In this document: positions 35,271 through 45,400 of the stretch, one piece after another | Position numbering within the stretch: position 1 is the stretch's first letter | Layout: each line of letters starts with the position of its first letter | DNA from: Planctomycetaceae bacterium | Lineage (GTDB): Bacteria > Planctomycetota > Planctomycetia > Planctomycetales > Planctomycetaceae | Reading direction: 5' to 3' | Assembly: GCA_019636285.1 (NCBI GenBank) | Contig: JAHBXV010000001.1 | Coordinates: 124,001 to 188,000 of the forward strand | DNA length: 64,000 bases | Notes under the pieces: model-generated | Seen by the model: only the letters and a program-made list of their open reading frames with translations | The model's database searches: none | Told to the model about the DNA's origin: nothing | Translations under genes and position numbers: made by a program

Positions 35271-35939
35271 TTAATCCTCGGGCTTCGATTCCGGGACCGG
35301 GTTTTCGACGGCCGGAGTTTCTTCCTTCTTTGCCGGACCAGGCTCATTGGGAGTCGGCTCCGGTGCGGGTGCGGGCTTCTTGGCCTCTTCCAGTGCCTTC
35401 GTCAGTTCGGCGACGCGGGCATTCGCTTCATCGAGCGACTTCTTCGCCGTCGTTGATTGCTCAGTCGCCTCGGTCAGGGACTTCTTGGCAGAAGCCAACT
35501 CGTCATCCCGAGTTTTCAGTTGGGACTTGAGTTCATCGCGTTCGGCTGCCGTCGACTGGGCCAATTCGGCTTGCTTCTTCGCCCGCTTTCGAGACTGAGC
35601 AAGCTGCTCTTTCAGGACTGTCCCGGCCTTGACCGCCTCGTCCTTCGCGGCCTCGGTCGCCGCTAGTTGTTCCTTGAGGTTGCCCGCATCGGCTTCCAGC
35701 GCGGCATATTTCGCTTCGAGTTCCTGAAGCTTTGCGGTCAGTTCGGCATTCGCGGCTTCCGCCCGATCGGCATCGGCCGCTCGGGCGAGAGCGTCGCTGT
35801 AAGACAACAGCCGACAGCAGTTGATCGGAGCTGGGGCGCAAGGCTGACAATTCGTCGCGGCCCGACGGCCGGCCTCAGCCGTGCCGAGCAGACACGTTGT
35901 TGCCAACACAGCGTTTGCAAACAATGGAAGGTGTCTCAT
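35271..35939 (-). CDS. Exported coiled-coil protein
   Basis: A 222-residue protein: signal peptide (LFANAVLATTCLLGTAEAG), a Cys/Pro-rich patch (NCQPCAPAPINCCRLLSY, residues 30-47), then a long heptad-patterned coiled coil (about residues 52-185; ANAELTAKLQELEAKYAALE and similar), and a Pro/Glu/Lys-rich tail. No enzymatic motif. Probably a structural or envelope-spacing protein. The four cysteines before the coil could crosslink it or bind metal. Start ATG 35939. Confidence 0.75.
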   Translation of the reverse strand: MRHLPLFANAVLATTCLLGTAEAGRRAATNCQPCAPAPINCCRLLSYSDALARAADADRAEAANAELTAKLQELEAKYAALEADAGNLKEQLAATEAAKDEAVKAGTVLKEQLAQSRKRAKKQAELAQSTAAERDELKSQLKTRDDELASAKKSLTEATEQSTTAKKSLDEANARVAELTKALEEAKKPAPAPEPTPNEPGPAKKEETPAVENPVPESKPED

Positions 35940-36500
35940 CGCGGGATCTCCACGCCTGGGGTTGTGCCCGATCGAAGCCCTGAAGGTCGACGTACCGGCT
36001 CGTTCGAGCGCGCCATCAAGACCTTCACGACCTCCAGCGAGCCATCTTGAAAAATGTGTCCACGATCATCGTGAACCTTGTCATTTGGTCCAGCGGAAGG
36101 CGGTCCATTTCGCGGAAAAGGAGCCGACGATTCCTGTGTCGTCGATCGTACATGCTCCTCTGACGTCTGTCAGGCGGTGTGAAGAATAACGGGATCGATT
36201 TCTCTTTCGCGGCCCGCGCAAACGACGCAACCAAACCGATCGGACAGTTCCTTTGTCCGAGATCGCCCGCCGCCGCGATTCGTCCAACCACTCCACCTGG
36301 AGTCGCAAAGGCTTTTGCGAAAATGAGTTGAAGTCAAAGATCGCTCGTGTCCGTCGCGGGTCGAGCGCCCGGAGCGGTAGGGGATTAGTCCGCTCTTAAT
36401 GGTTTTGGGGGCGGGAACTTGCTATTCCGATGGCGGATGCGCGGCGAATGGAACGGCCTTGCCGCGAAAAATCGGGGCTCGAACCGCAGAGGAGCTGACA
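35940..36500. other. Intergenic region, no gene recognised
   Basis: 561 bases between the coiled-coil gene (minus) and a small secreted protein gene (plus). At 36374-36397 GAGCGG and CCGCTC flank a 12-base loop, a weak hairpin about 105 bases before the downstream ATG. Open frames on either strand are short and lack ribosome sites. Confidence 0.4.
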
Positions 36501-36896
36501 ATGTGGCGACGGGAAAGTCTCTTGGCATTAGCAGTCGCGTTCTTCCTGGCCAATGTCGTGGCACAGTCGGCGTCGGCCGGCGTGCAGGGCAAAGACTACG
36601 AAGTTCTCGTGATTACGAGCTCGGACGAACTTCTTGACAACGTGTGGTCATTCGGCTTCGAAAACGAATTCTCGATTGGAATCGATCAGCTCGTTGGCAC
36701 GTACGAGCAGACAGACTTCAATTTCCTCGCCATTTTCGCGGCGACGGCCACTGATGGCGAGGAGTATTCGGTCGAGTTCAGCGGCCTGCAAATCCTGTCG
36801 TACATCATTGCAACGGGGACCAGCAGCAATTCCGAGTCTTTCGTGGTCATCGGACAGGCAACAACGCCGCCCCCATCGAACTCACGAAGGAAGTAA
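36501..36896 (+). CDS. Small secreted protein, uncharacterised
   Basis: A 131-residue protein with a classical signal peptide (ESLLALAVAFFLANVVAQSASA) and an acidic mature part (about residues 27-131) rich in alternating hydrophobic residues, as in a beta-sandwich (DYEVLVITSSDELLDNVWSF, FNFLAIFAATATDGEEYSVE). It ends in a Pro/Ser/Arg tail. ATG 36501 is preceded by GAGGAG eight bases upstream, an excellent ribosome site. No family recognised. A stem with a T8 loop lies 64 bases after its stop. Confidence 0.72.
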   Translation: MWRRESLLALAVAFFLANVVAQSASAGVQGKDYEVLVITSSDELLDNVWSFGFENEFSIGIDQLVGTYEQTDFNFLAIFAATATDGEEYSVEFSGLQILSYIIATGTSSNSESFVVIGQATTPPPSNSRRK

Positions 36897-37319
36897 TCGC
36901 GAACCAGCGGTTGGATCGATGTTCTCCGAACTTGGGGCCGGGCGATTTCGCATCGCTCGGCCCTCTTTTTTTTGAGGGCTTGGCAGAACCTCCGTGCAAG
37001 GAAGTGTTTGCCACGTACTCCGCGGGTTTTTGCCAGGCACAACCGGTTCTGTCAGCGGCACTTGATTTCAGGTCGTTGATTGCCAATCGGAAGAGGTTCG
37101 GCCAGTCAGTTCCGCCCCTCGCCGCAAGCCCCGCCCTGATGCGGTCAATTCCGCCGGCTGAGCCAAACTCCTCCTTGCCTCTCGTGGGAGCCCCTCCTCA
37201 AACTGGTTCTTCCGGCGGAGCCACCCACAATCTCATCGATTTGACGGGAGATTCGGACCGCCGGAGCGGCTTCGGCCATCATCGAGAAGTCGCCGTCAGG
37301 CACCACGGAAACAAAGTCC
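36897..37319. other. Intergenic region with one stem-loop
   Basis: 423 bases. GCCCTC (36960-36965), eight T residues, GAGGGC (36974-36979) form a small hairpin after the secreted protein gene. An open frame on the plus strand spans 36911-37732 but runs into the glycosyltransferase gene in another frame and looks like a shadow. Nothing else recognised. Confidence 0.4.
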
Positions 37320-38576
37320 ATGCACGTTATTTTGGCAACGGCCGGCATCGGAGGCGACAACCTCCCGCTGTTTCCCTGGGCGAACCAGATGCAGCAGGCC
37401 GGGCACGAGGTCTCGATGATCGGCAACGGGGCCTACGCCAGCGCCGCGACTGCCGCCGGGATCGACTTCACGCCGATTATTTCTCACGAGGAACACCGCC
37501 GCCGAACGGCACTGCGGGAAAAGTCGCCTCTCAAGGCGATTTCCAGCGGCATCGAGAACCTGCTGGCGGATATCCAGCCGATGTACCGGACGATCCAGCG
37601 TTTGTATCGACCGGGAGAGTCAGTGATCGCTGCCCACGTGATTGCCTTCGGCGCGCGACTCTTCCAGGACCGCTGGCAGGCCCCGTTGGCGACGTTTCAT
37701 ATTTCTCCCAAGGGGATGAGAAGCCCGCATGATCCGCTGTCGTGGCCCATCTGGCTGCCCAGGCGGATTCATGCGTCGGCCGCGCGCACGACGACGCGCG
37801 TCAGCCATCGCAAACTCTCCCCCCACGTCAATCGCGCGCGAGCACAGGTGGGTTTGCGTCGTCTAACCTATCCCGTCCGCGAGTGGATGAATTCGGCGGA
37901 AATGGTGATCGGTTTCTGGCCGGAGTGGTTTGCCCCGCCGCAGCTCGACTGGCAGCCCGAAACCCGGTTGGTCGGCTTTCCCATGCCGCCCGAGGAATCG
38001 ACACCGCCGCTGCCCGGCGACATCGAAGCCTTTCTGAGCGATGGCGAACCGCCGCTGGTCTTCAGCACTTCGACCGGCTATTCGGAAGCCGCCAGATTCT
38101 TCGAGGAGTCGATTCAAGTCTGCGAGAAACTGGGGCGACGCGGGTTGATGCTGACTCCGGCTGGCATGACCTTGAATGCAGGTGGGTCGCGCCAAATTCG
38201 AATCACCGGTCCACTGCCGCACGCGAGACTGTACCCGCGCGCGGCGGCTGCCGTTCATCACGGCGGCGTGGGGTCGGCGGCGGCGGCCCTGTTGGCGGGT
38301 GTTCCACAATTCATTGTTCCCGCGATGCTCGACCATCCGGAAGTGGCCCGGCGCTGCGAAAAACTGGGCGTCGCGGACTGGATCTCGCCGCGCCAGTATC
38401 GTGCGACAGCCGTGGCGCCACGCCTGGAAAAACTGCTCGAATCGGATGCCATTCAGCTTCGCTGCCAGGACATGAAAGCCGCGATGATGGAATTGAACGC
38501 CCTCGAATCGGCGACCGAACTTCTTGAAGAGCTATACGAACGACACCAACTCGATGCCCCGTCCCTCGCACGCTAG
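37320..38576 (+). CDS. GT1-family glycosyltransferase (UGT/macrolide-type)
   Basis: A 418-residue GT-B enzyme of the MGT/UGT type. N terminus: HVILATAGIGGDNLPLFPWA, the acceptor-domain start. C-terminal nucleotide-sugar domain: PPLVFSTSTGYSEAARFFEE, then PHARLYPRAAAAVHHGGVGS with the conserved HHGG of the family, and VPQFIVPAMLDHPEVARRCE. The donor is unknown. Such enzymes glycosylate lipids or small secondary metabolites. It is followed by an overlapping or closely spaced gene (38524/38620) on the same strand, probably a two-gene unit. Confidence 0.88.
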   Translation: MHVILATAGIGGDNLPLFPWANQMQQAGHEVSMIGNGAYASAATAAGIDFTPIISHEEHRRRTALREKSPLKAISSGIENLLADIQPMYRTIQRLYRPGESVIAAHVIAFGARLFQDRWQAPLATFHISPKGMRSPHDPLSWPIWLPRRIHASAARTTTRVSHRKLSPHVNRARAQVGLRRLTYPVREWMNSAEMVIGFWPEWFAPPQLDWQPETRLVGFPMPPEESTPPLPGDIEAFLSDGEPPLVFSTSTGYSEAARFFEESIQVCEKLGRRGLMLTPAGMTLNAGGSRQIRITGPLPHARLYPRAAAAVHHGGVGSAAAALLAGVPQFIVPAMLDHPEVARRCEKLGVADWISPRQYRATAVAPRLEKLLESDAIQLRCQDMKAAMMELNALESATELLEELYERHQLDAPSLAR

Positions 38577-38619
38577 TGGCCGATTCGAACGGCTGTCACC
38601 GAAAGAGCTGAAATCACCA

Positions 38620-39663
38620 ATGCGTTTTCGCAAGACAAAGACCGATCAAACGGACGAGCAACTGTTCTCGGAAGTTGCGGCCTTCGAGCAGTTACCATCT
38701 CTGTCGCTGGTGACTCCGACGGCCCTGAAGCGACTGACTGCCGAGCGCGGCTTCGACTTCGCAATGGCGCTTTTGTATGACCGCGTCGGAAAATCGCCCC
38801 GGCATCGGCCGCTCGTGGAATGGATGAACCGAACAGGTGATGTCCCGAAAACGTCGCCTAAGTCGCGCGGTCCCGTTGTCATTGTTCCTGCGCTCTACGA
38901 TCCGAAAAAGCCGGAGGAACCGCCGACCGGTCGATTCGCGCAACGTGTCGCCGAGCGGCTTGGCTTTAAAACGACCTGGCTGGAAGTTCCGCCCCACCGC
39001 ACGCTGGCTGTCGGCTCGGCGATGGTTCGCGACGCGATCCTGTCGAACGACGAACCGGTCACCCTCATTTCGCTCAGCCGCAGCAGCCTCGACGTCAAGC
39101 TGGCGCTCGCCGGACTTTCTCACGATGAGCAGGAACGAACCGTTCGCGGTTGGTTGAGTATTACGGGACTGATGAAGGGGAGTCCGGTTGTAAATGGGCT
39201 CTACGGCAGAGCCATTCTACGAATCGGGACGCAGCGTTACCTTCGCCGTGCGGGTCTGGAAGAAGCCGTGCTGCTCGATCTCTTGCGCGGTCCAGGTACG
39301 CCGACTTCGCGACCGCTTTCCCTCAGTCCCCGAATTCCCCTCGTTCATCTGGTGGCTTTTCCACGGCAACGACACTTCGTCGAAAACGCTACGAATTCCG
39401 AAGAGCGCGGCTGGATGCGGCTATTGCGGTTCCTGAAGATTGACAGCGTTGGCCCTCACGAAGGAGCCAGCGTGCTCGGCGATCTGCTCGACGAACCGGG
39501 TCAGATCGCTCCGGTCTGGGGCGTGCCGCACTGGATTTGCCCGGCCTGGAACATCGACGAACGCGTCGCGCGGGCTCTTGAGTACCTCAATCAAGACTCG
39601 GCCCGCGAGACAGTTAGTGGAGATACAGAACAATCGAGCGTCGAAGCCGCACTGCAAAGCTAG
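38620..39663 (+). CDS. Uncharacterised protein, possible alpha/beta-hydrolase-like fold
   Basis: A 347-residue protein from ATG 38620; the frame is open upstream to ATG 38524, which would overlap the GT1 gene by 53 bases. Residues 75-150 (GPVVIVPALYDPKKPEEPPT, ISLSRSSLDVKLALAGLS) recall the strand-elbow-helix of alpha/beta hydrolases, but the elbow reads SLSRS and not GxSxG, so catalysis is doubtful. The middle (GLMKGSPVVNGLYGRAILR) and end (GQIAPVWGVPHWICPAWNID) are unassigned. Its position after the GT1 gene suggests a role in the same pathway. Confidence 0.65.
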   Translation: MRFRKTKTDQTDEQLFSEVAAFEQLPSLSLVTPTALKRLTAERGFDFAMALLYDRVGKSPRHRPLVEWMNRTGDVPKTSPKSRGPVVIVPALYDPKKPEEPPTGRFAQRVAERLGFKTTWLEVPPHRTLAVGSAMVRDAILSNDEPVTLISLSRSSLDVKLALAGLSHDEQERTVRGWLSITGLMKGSPVVNGLYGRAILRIGTQRYLRRAGLEEAVLLDLLRGPGTPTSRPLSLSPRIPLVHLVAFPRQRHFVENATNSEERGWMRLLRFLKIDSVGPHEGASVLGDLLDEPGQIAPVWGVPHWICPAWNIDERVARALEYLNQDSARETVSGDTEQSSVEAALQS

Positions 39664-39671
39664 CCCGTCGG

Positions 39672-40646
39672 TCAGTGGGCTATGCCAGCGTCGGAATCAG
39701 GAATTCGGAGCAGAACTTTCTGAACGGCTCGACTGGCAACGCGCTCAAACGCCTCGATCGCATCCGGGAGGGGAAATTCGGCGTCCACGAGGTGCCTGGT
39801 TTGAACCGATCCCTCCGCCAAGGCGCGGATTGCAGGGGCAAAGGGCCCACAACGCGAGCCGATCACTCGGACTTCGTCAATGACAATCGGGGCGAGGCTC
39901 AACTCGGGTCGGCCCGCCACGGTTGTCTTGAGGATGATTGTTCCCGTGGGACGAACCCACCGGCAAGCATCCTCGAATCCCGATGGGGAGCCCGTGCAGT
40001 CGACGACGATGTCGGCCGATCGATCCGGCTGAGCCGCGTCGCGAAGCGCGGTTTCAACGTTCATCCGCCGAAGCTGTTCGAGCTTGCGGGCATGCTTACC
40101 CACGACCAGCAGCCGCGCGCCGTTTTGATCGAGAACCTGGGCGCACAGTTGCCCGAGCCGTCCATCTCCCAGAAGAACGACTCGCTTGCCGTCGAGATCG
40201 GGACATTGCGCCGGAATCTGGAACGCGGCAGCCAACGGCTCGGTGAAGACGGCAACTTCATCGGCAAGACTGTCTGGCACTGGATGAAGATTCGCCTCCG
40301 GTAGCACCAGGTACTCGGCGAAGGCCCCGTCGCGACCGAGAATTCCAAGCACCGTCCGGCGTGGACAATGCGTCGGCAGGCCGGACAGGCAAGTCTCGCA
40401 GACATGACAGGAACAGTTGATCTCCCCAACGACCCGCTCACCCGCGAACTTTCCGGTCTCGGCGACACCGACGAACTCGTGACCGAGGATTCCGCGAAAT
40501 CCCATGTAGCCGCGCAGCAGTTGCAGATCGGTCTCGCAGATCCCCGCCAGCCGCACGCGTACCCGAACTTCACCGACACTTGGTTCCGGGACTGGCAGGT
40601 CGGTGCGTACCGACAGTTTTCCGTCGTCGAGCACGACTCCCAGCAT
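39672..40646 (-). CDS. Zinc-type medium-chain alcohol dehydrogenase
   Basis: A 324-residue MDR-family dehydrogenase. Catalytic zinc ligands: Cys in AGICETDLQLLRG and the His-Glu in LGHEFVGVAE. Structural zinc lobe: CSCHVCETCLSGLPTHC (four cysteines, about residues 78-94). The cofactor site GDGRLGQLCAQVLDQ has the pattern of a Rossmann GxGxxG with a slightly altered first part. Substrate unknown. It follows czcC by 53 bases on the same strand, so it may be read from the czc transcript, though a functional link is not apparent. Convergent with the preceding gene with eight bases between stops. Confidence 0.88.
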   Translation of the reverse strand: MLGVVLDDGKLSVRTDLPVPEPSVGEVRVRVRLAGICETDLQLLRGYMGFRGILGHEFVGVAETGKFAGERVVGEINCSCHVCETCLSGLPTHCPRRTVLGILGRDGAFAEYLVLPEANLHPVPDSLADEVAVFTEPLAAAFQIPAQCPDLDGKRVVLLGDGRLGQLCAQVLDQNGARLLVVGKHARKLEQLRRMNVETALRDAAQPDRSADIVVDCTGSPSGFEDACRWVRPTGTIILKTTVAGRPELSLAPIVIDEVRVIGSRCGPFAPAIRALAEGSVQTRHLVDAEFPLPDAIEAFERVASRAVQKVLLRIPDSDAGIAH

Positions 40647-40699
40647 CGATCACCGCCCCGTTCTCGTGAACCATAAACCAAACACTCTGCGGATTCTGC

Positions 40700-42253
40700 T
40701 TACGGAAAGACATCTTCCTGTAACAACCCCGCGAGTCCGGCGGCGGCCTGCCAGCGACGTTTTTGCGCGTCGACTCGCGACAGCTCGGCGTCGAGGAAGG
40801 TCTTCTGCGCCTGGAGCAAGCGCAAGAAGTCGACCTGTCCTTGAGCATACAGCCGCTGCGTCAAATCGAGCGTTTCCCGTGCCTTGGGGATAATGCTCTC
40901 ATCGTACCGGGTGACGAACTGTCGGGCCGTTCGGTAGGTCGTCAACGCATCAGTCGCCAGGGTGGCCAGTTCCAATTCCGTGTTCTGCCACTCGGCCCGC
41001 GCGCCGGCGACATCGGCCTGGGCGGTCGTGATGTTCCCCTGATTCTTGTTCCACAGCGGAATCGACACCGTGACCTGGAAAAGCCCCTGATCTTCCTGGG
41101 GAACCCCCACCTGTCGCTGATAGCCTCCCATCAGATCGATATTGGGAATCGGCTCGACACAGGCTCGCCGGAGCAGCAGCAGTGTCCGGTCGACTTCGAG
41201 ACGAGCCACCTGTGCTCGCGGATGCCGTGCGGCGATGGCAAAGCGGACTTCGTCGAGTTCGTAGTCCGCCGTAGCGGCTTCCAGATTCGCAGCTAGACGT
41301 TCGATCGGATAATCGGGCATTCCCACCAGGATGGCGAGTTGCCGCATTCCTAGTTCGTACTCGGTACGTGTATTCGCCAGCGCGACTTCCGCGCGTTGAA
41401 GCTCGATCTCCAACAGCAGAGCATCGCCGCGTGTTCCTTCTCCCGCTTCCAACAGCTTCTGCGAAATATCCAGAGAATGGCGGGCGATCTCGACGAGTGA
41501 TTCCAGGATTTCGACGCGACGCTGATCCGCGAGGGTCGTGTAGAACTGCTGGCGAACTTCCGTCAGAATCTCGAAACGAACGCGTTGCCACTCGAACCGC
41601 GCCTGCTCGGCTGCTCGGGAAGCCGCCGCGGAACTCAATTTGAGTTTTCCCGCTGTGACGAACTCTTGCGACACGAAACCGTTGAACTGGCTCTCTGGCC
41701 CATCCCACTGCGGTGACGAGAAGGCCGCGACGGGATTCGGCTTGAGACCGGCCTGCACCGTCTGGCCTTGGGCCGCCACAATATTCTGATAAGCCACCGT
41801 CAACTTTGGATGATGCGAGTCGGCCAGCGATGTCAGCAGTTCCAGCGTGACGTCATCGGCTGCAAAGGGAGTTTGTGCCGTCATCGACTCCGGCGTTTGG
41901 GGCGTCGGTTCGACGACAGGCGCGGCAATGGGTTGCTGCGTCGGTTTCACATCTTCGTCGTAAGCCTGGACCGCAACTTGCTGAATCGTCGGATCGGGCG
42001 TTGGCTGGACATCGACCGTCCGTTGCGGCTGGGCCGATTGCGTCGGCCGCCGCACTGCATGCTGCTCCGGGCGCGCGCTCGGCTGGGCCGCGACCGCCGG
42101 TTCCTGACGAGCATGGTCGACCGTCACCTTGGAGAGTTTGAACCACCGGGCGAACTTTGACGGCCGCGCGTCCTCTCCCCAGGCGACGAAAGGTACACAG
42201 CAGATCAACACCGCCCAAAGGCTTTGTTTAATCGTTAAAGTTTTCCGATCCAT
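40700..42253 (-). CDS. czcC: TolC-family outer-membrane channel of a metal exporter (CzcC-like)
   Basis: A 517-residue protein. After a signal peptide (LTIKQSLWAVLICCVPFVAWG) comes a Gln/Pro/Thr-rich linker (about residues 25-125), then two TolC/OEP repeats: SHHPKLTVAYQNIVAAQGQT, GLKPNPVAAFSSPQWDGPES and GGYQRQVGVPQEDQGLFQVT with LWNKNQGNITTAQADV typical of CzcC. It would form the outer-membrane duct for the CzcA pump. The start is ATG 42253 by the signal peptide. czcA lies 163 bases upstream; the gene order on the minus strand is czcB-czcA-czcC. Confidence 0.9.
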   Translation of the reverse strand: MDRKTLTIKQSLWAVLICCVPFVAWGEDARPSKFARWFKLSKVTVDHARQEPAVAAQPSARPEQHAVRRPTQSAQPQRTVDVQPTPDPTIQQVAVQAYDEDVKPTQQPIAAPVVEPTPQTPESMTAQTPFAADDVTLELLTSLADSHHPKLTVAYQNIVAAQGQTVQAGLKPNPVAAFSSPQWDGPESQFNGFVSQEFVTAGKLKLSSAAASRAAEQARFEWQRVRFEILTEVRQQFYTTLADQRRVEILESLVEIARHSLDISQKLLEAGEGTRGDALLLEIELQRAEVALANTRTEYELGMRQLAILVGMPDYPIERLAANLEAATADYELDEVRFAIAARHPRAQVARLEVDRTLLLLRRACVEPIPNIDLMGGYQRQVGVPQEDQGLFQVTVSIPLWNKNQGNITTAQADVAGARAEWQNTELELATLATDALTTYRTARQFVTRYDESIIPKARETLDLTQRLYAQGQVDFLRLLQAQKTFLDAELSRVDAQKRRWQAAAGLAGLLQEDVFP

Positions 42254-42416
42254 CGTAACTGGCCTCACTGGAACGCCCCCTCCATGGTGTCATAAGTGAC
42301 ACTGGCGATTCTTCGGTCCTCTTCGTCAACATCGATTCCTATGGACCATTCGTTCTTTCCGCTCCCGCAGACTCTGCGCAATTGGGGCACGGCAATTGCG
42401 ATCGATTTGCGGTTCT

Positions 42417-45400
42417 TCAATGACTGCTCGCGGCTGTCTCCTCCGGCGGGGTATCAAACCAGCGGTAAATCGCGGGCAAGACCAGGAGCGTCAAGATGGT
42501 GCATGTCACCAGTCCGCCGATGACGACCGTCGCCAAGGGACGCTGCACTTCCGCGCCCGCGCTGCCAGAAATGGCCATCGGAATGAATCCCAACGCTCCG
42601 CAGGATGCCGTCATGAACACGGGTCGCAGCCGATCCATGGCCCCGGTGAGGACTGCTGATCGGACGTCATGACCCGTGTGGCGAAGATGGCGGATGTGTT
42701 CGACGAGCACGACGCCATTCATGACCGCGATGCCGAACAGAGCGATGAACCCCACGCCAGCCGAGATCGAAAATGGCATATCCCGCAACCAGAGGGCGAA
42801 GATTCCCCCGGTCGCGGCGATCGGGACGTTCAGCGAGATGAGCAACATGGCCTTCAGCGAGTTGAACGTCACGTAGAGCAACGAAAAGATCAGGAACAGC
42901 GCGACGGGGACCGCGATCATCAATCGGCGGCTGGCCTGCTGGAGATTCTCGAACTGCCCGCCCCACGCCAGGACATAGCCGGGCGGCAGCTTGACCTCGC
43001 GTGCTACGACTTCCTGCGCCTCGGCCACGAAGCCGCCCAAATCACGACCGCGCACGTTGCACTGAATGAGAAGCCTGCGGCGGATGGCGTCGCGACTGAT
43101 TTCGGAGGGTCCGTCTTCCAGGCGAATGTCGGCCAGTTGCGAAATCGGAATCTGACGCCCCTGGGGGTCGTCAATCTTCAACTGTTTCAGCGACTCCAGG
43201 TCATGACGCCATTCTGGAGCCAGGCGCACCTGCAACGGAAATCGCCGCTGCCCCTCGAAGACCTCTCCGACGGTCACCCCGCCAATCGCACTGACGGCGT
43301 TGAGGACATCGCTGGAATTGATCCCATAGCGGGAAAGCGCGTCGCGACGGATGATAATCCGCACGTACGGCAAGCCGGCCACCTGCTGAGCCTGCACGTC
43401 AGCCGCGCCGGGCACACGGTTGAGAGCCTGGACGATGCGATCACCGTGCACCTTCAGGACGTCCAGATCGTCGCCGTAAAGACTAAGCCCAACGTCGGAG
43501 CGCACACCGGCCACGAGTTCTTGGACACGCAGTTCGATCGGTTGGGTGAAGCTGTAGGCATTCCCCGGAACTGCCGCCTCGAGCGCTTCCTGCATTTGTT
43601 CGATGAGTGCCGTTTTGGAAATGGGTTCCGGCCATTCGGAGGGAGGTTTCATGCGCAGGAGAACGTCCGTCTGATGTACGCCCATCGGGTCGTTCGCAAT
43701 TTCCGGTCGTCCCGACTTGGAGACGACGCTCTCGACCTGGGGAAACTTGAGCAGCGCCCGTTCCATGCGCTTGGTCATTTCGATCGACGAATCGAGCGAG
43801 ATGCTCGGTAAGCGAACGGCCTGAATGGCGAGGTCGCCCTCGTCCAGTTTGGGAACAAACTCCACGCCGAATCGCAGCGCGACGACCACGCTGACGAGAA
43901 ATACGGCGACAGAGACTGTAATCATCCTCACCGGATGGGCCATCGCGTACCTGAGCAACGGTACATAGGCGTTCTTCAACCCACGGACCATCCAGGTGTC
44001 GGTTGCACTGACGCGGCGAGCCAGGAAGAGAGAGGCCAGCACCGGCATCACGGTGACCGAGAGAATTAACGCCCCGGTCAGAGCCGACATGAACGTGAAA
44101 GCCATCGGCCGGAACATCTTTCCTTCGACTCCCTGCAGGCTGAGAATGGGCAGGAAGACGATGATGACGATCAGCCCCGCGAAGAGAATCGGCGTTCCGA
44201 CCTCCAATGCGGATTCGCGAAAGACCGACTTGGGAACACGTTTGTCACCCGTCATCCGCAGGTGACGACTCGCCGAACGCACGGCGTTCTCCACCATCAC
44301 CACCGCGCCGTCGACGATCACCCCGAAGTCGACCGCCCCCAGGCTCATCAGGTTGGCCGAGACGCCCGCGATGTTCATTGCCAATAGCGCGCCCATTGCC
44401 GAGAGGGGAATCGCGGCCGCCACAATCAGCCCCGCACGTATGTCGCCAAGCAGAAGGAACAACATCACGATGACGAGAAACACCCCCAGCCCGATGTTCT
44501 CTGCGATCGTGTGAATCGTTTTCTCGACCAACTCGGTCCGGTCGTAGAAGACGTCAATATGCACGCCCGGCGGGAGGGTTGTTTCAATCTCGGCGATTTT
44601 CGCCTTCACGTCCGCGACGACCTGCCGTGAGTTTGCCCCCATCAGCATCATCACCATCCCCGTGACCGCCTCGCGATTGCCATCCCGTGTCACTGCTCCC
44701 TGGCGCAACATGGGAGCGAATCGGACCTGGGCGACATCCGAGATGCGGATGGCGGTTCCATCGTCGCGGTTATCGAGAACGATGCCGCGAATGTCCTCGA
44801 GCGAGCCGATCAAGCCCTCGCCTCGGATGAGCCGTTGTTCGGCGCCGTGTTCAATCGCGCCGCCACCGGCGTTCCCGTTGTTCTCTTCGAGCGCCTGGAA
44901 CACCGTCCCGAGGCCGATTCCGTAGTTGAGCAGCTTGTGCGGGTCAATCTGAACCTCATAGGTCTTCAACTCGCCGCCAAAGGTGTTGACCTCGATCACT
45001 CCCGGCACGCTGCGAAGCTGAAAAGCAATTTGCCAATCGAGGATGGTTCGCAGGTCCATCAGGCTGTAGCCGGCCCCCGGATTGGCGCGGACTTCGAACT
45101 GGTAGATTTCGCTCATCCCGGTCGCGATCGGCCCGAGTTGCGGGTCTCCCATGCCCGGTGGAATCTGATCGCGCGCCTGTTGAAGGCGTTCATTGACAAG
45201 ATTGCGTGCCCAGTAAATGTCGGTCCCTTCCGAGAAGGCGACCGTCACGGCGGAGAGGCCGTAACGGCTGATCGAGCGAATCTCCTCCACGCGCGGCAGG
45301 CCGCTCATCGCGTTCTCGACCGGGAACGTGATGAACTGCTCAACCTCGACCGGCCCCAACGAGGGAGACGTCGTCAGCACCTGCACCTGCACGTTGGTGA

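Noticed and set aside
36911-37732. 273-codon plus-strand open frame before the GT1 gene
   Set aside because: Its second half overlaps the well-supported GT1 gene in another frame, and the translation is Arg/Asp/Gly-rich as in shadows.
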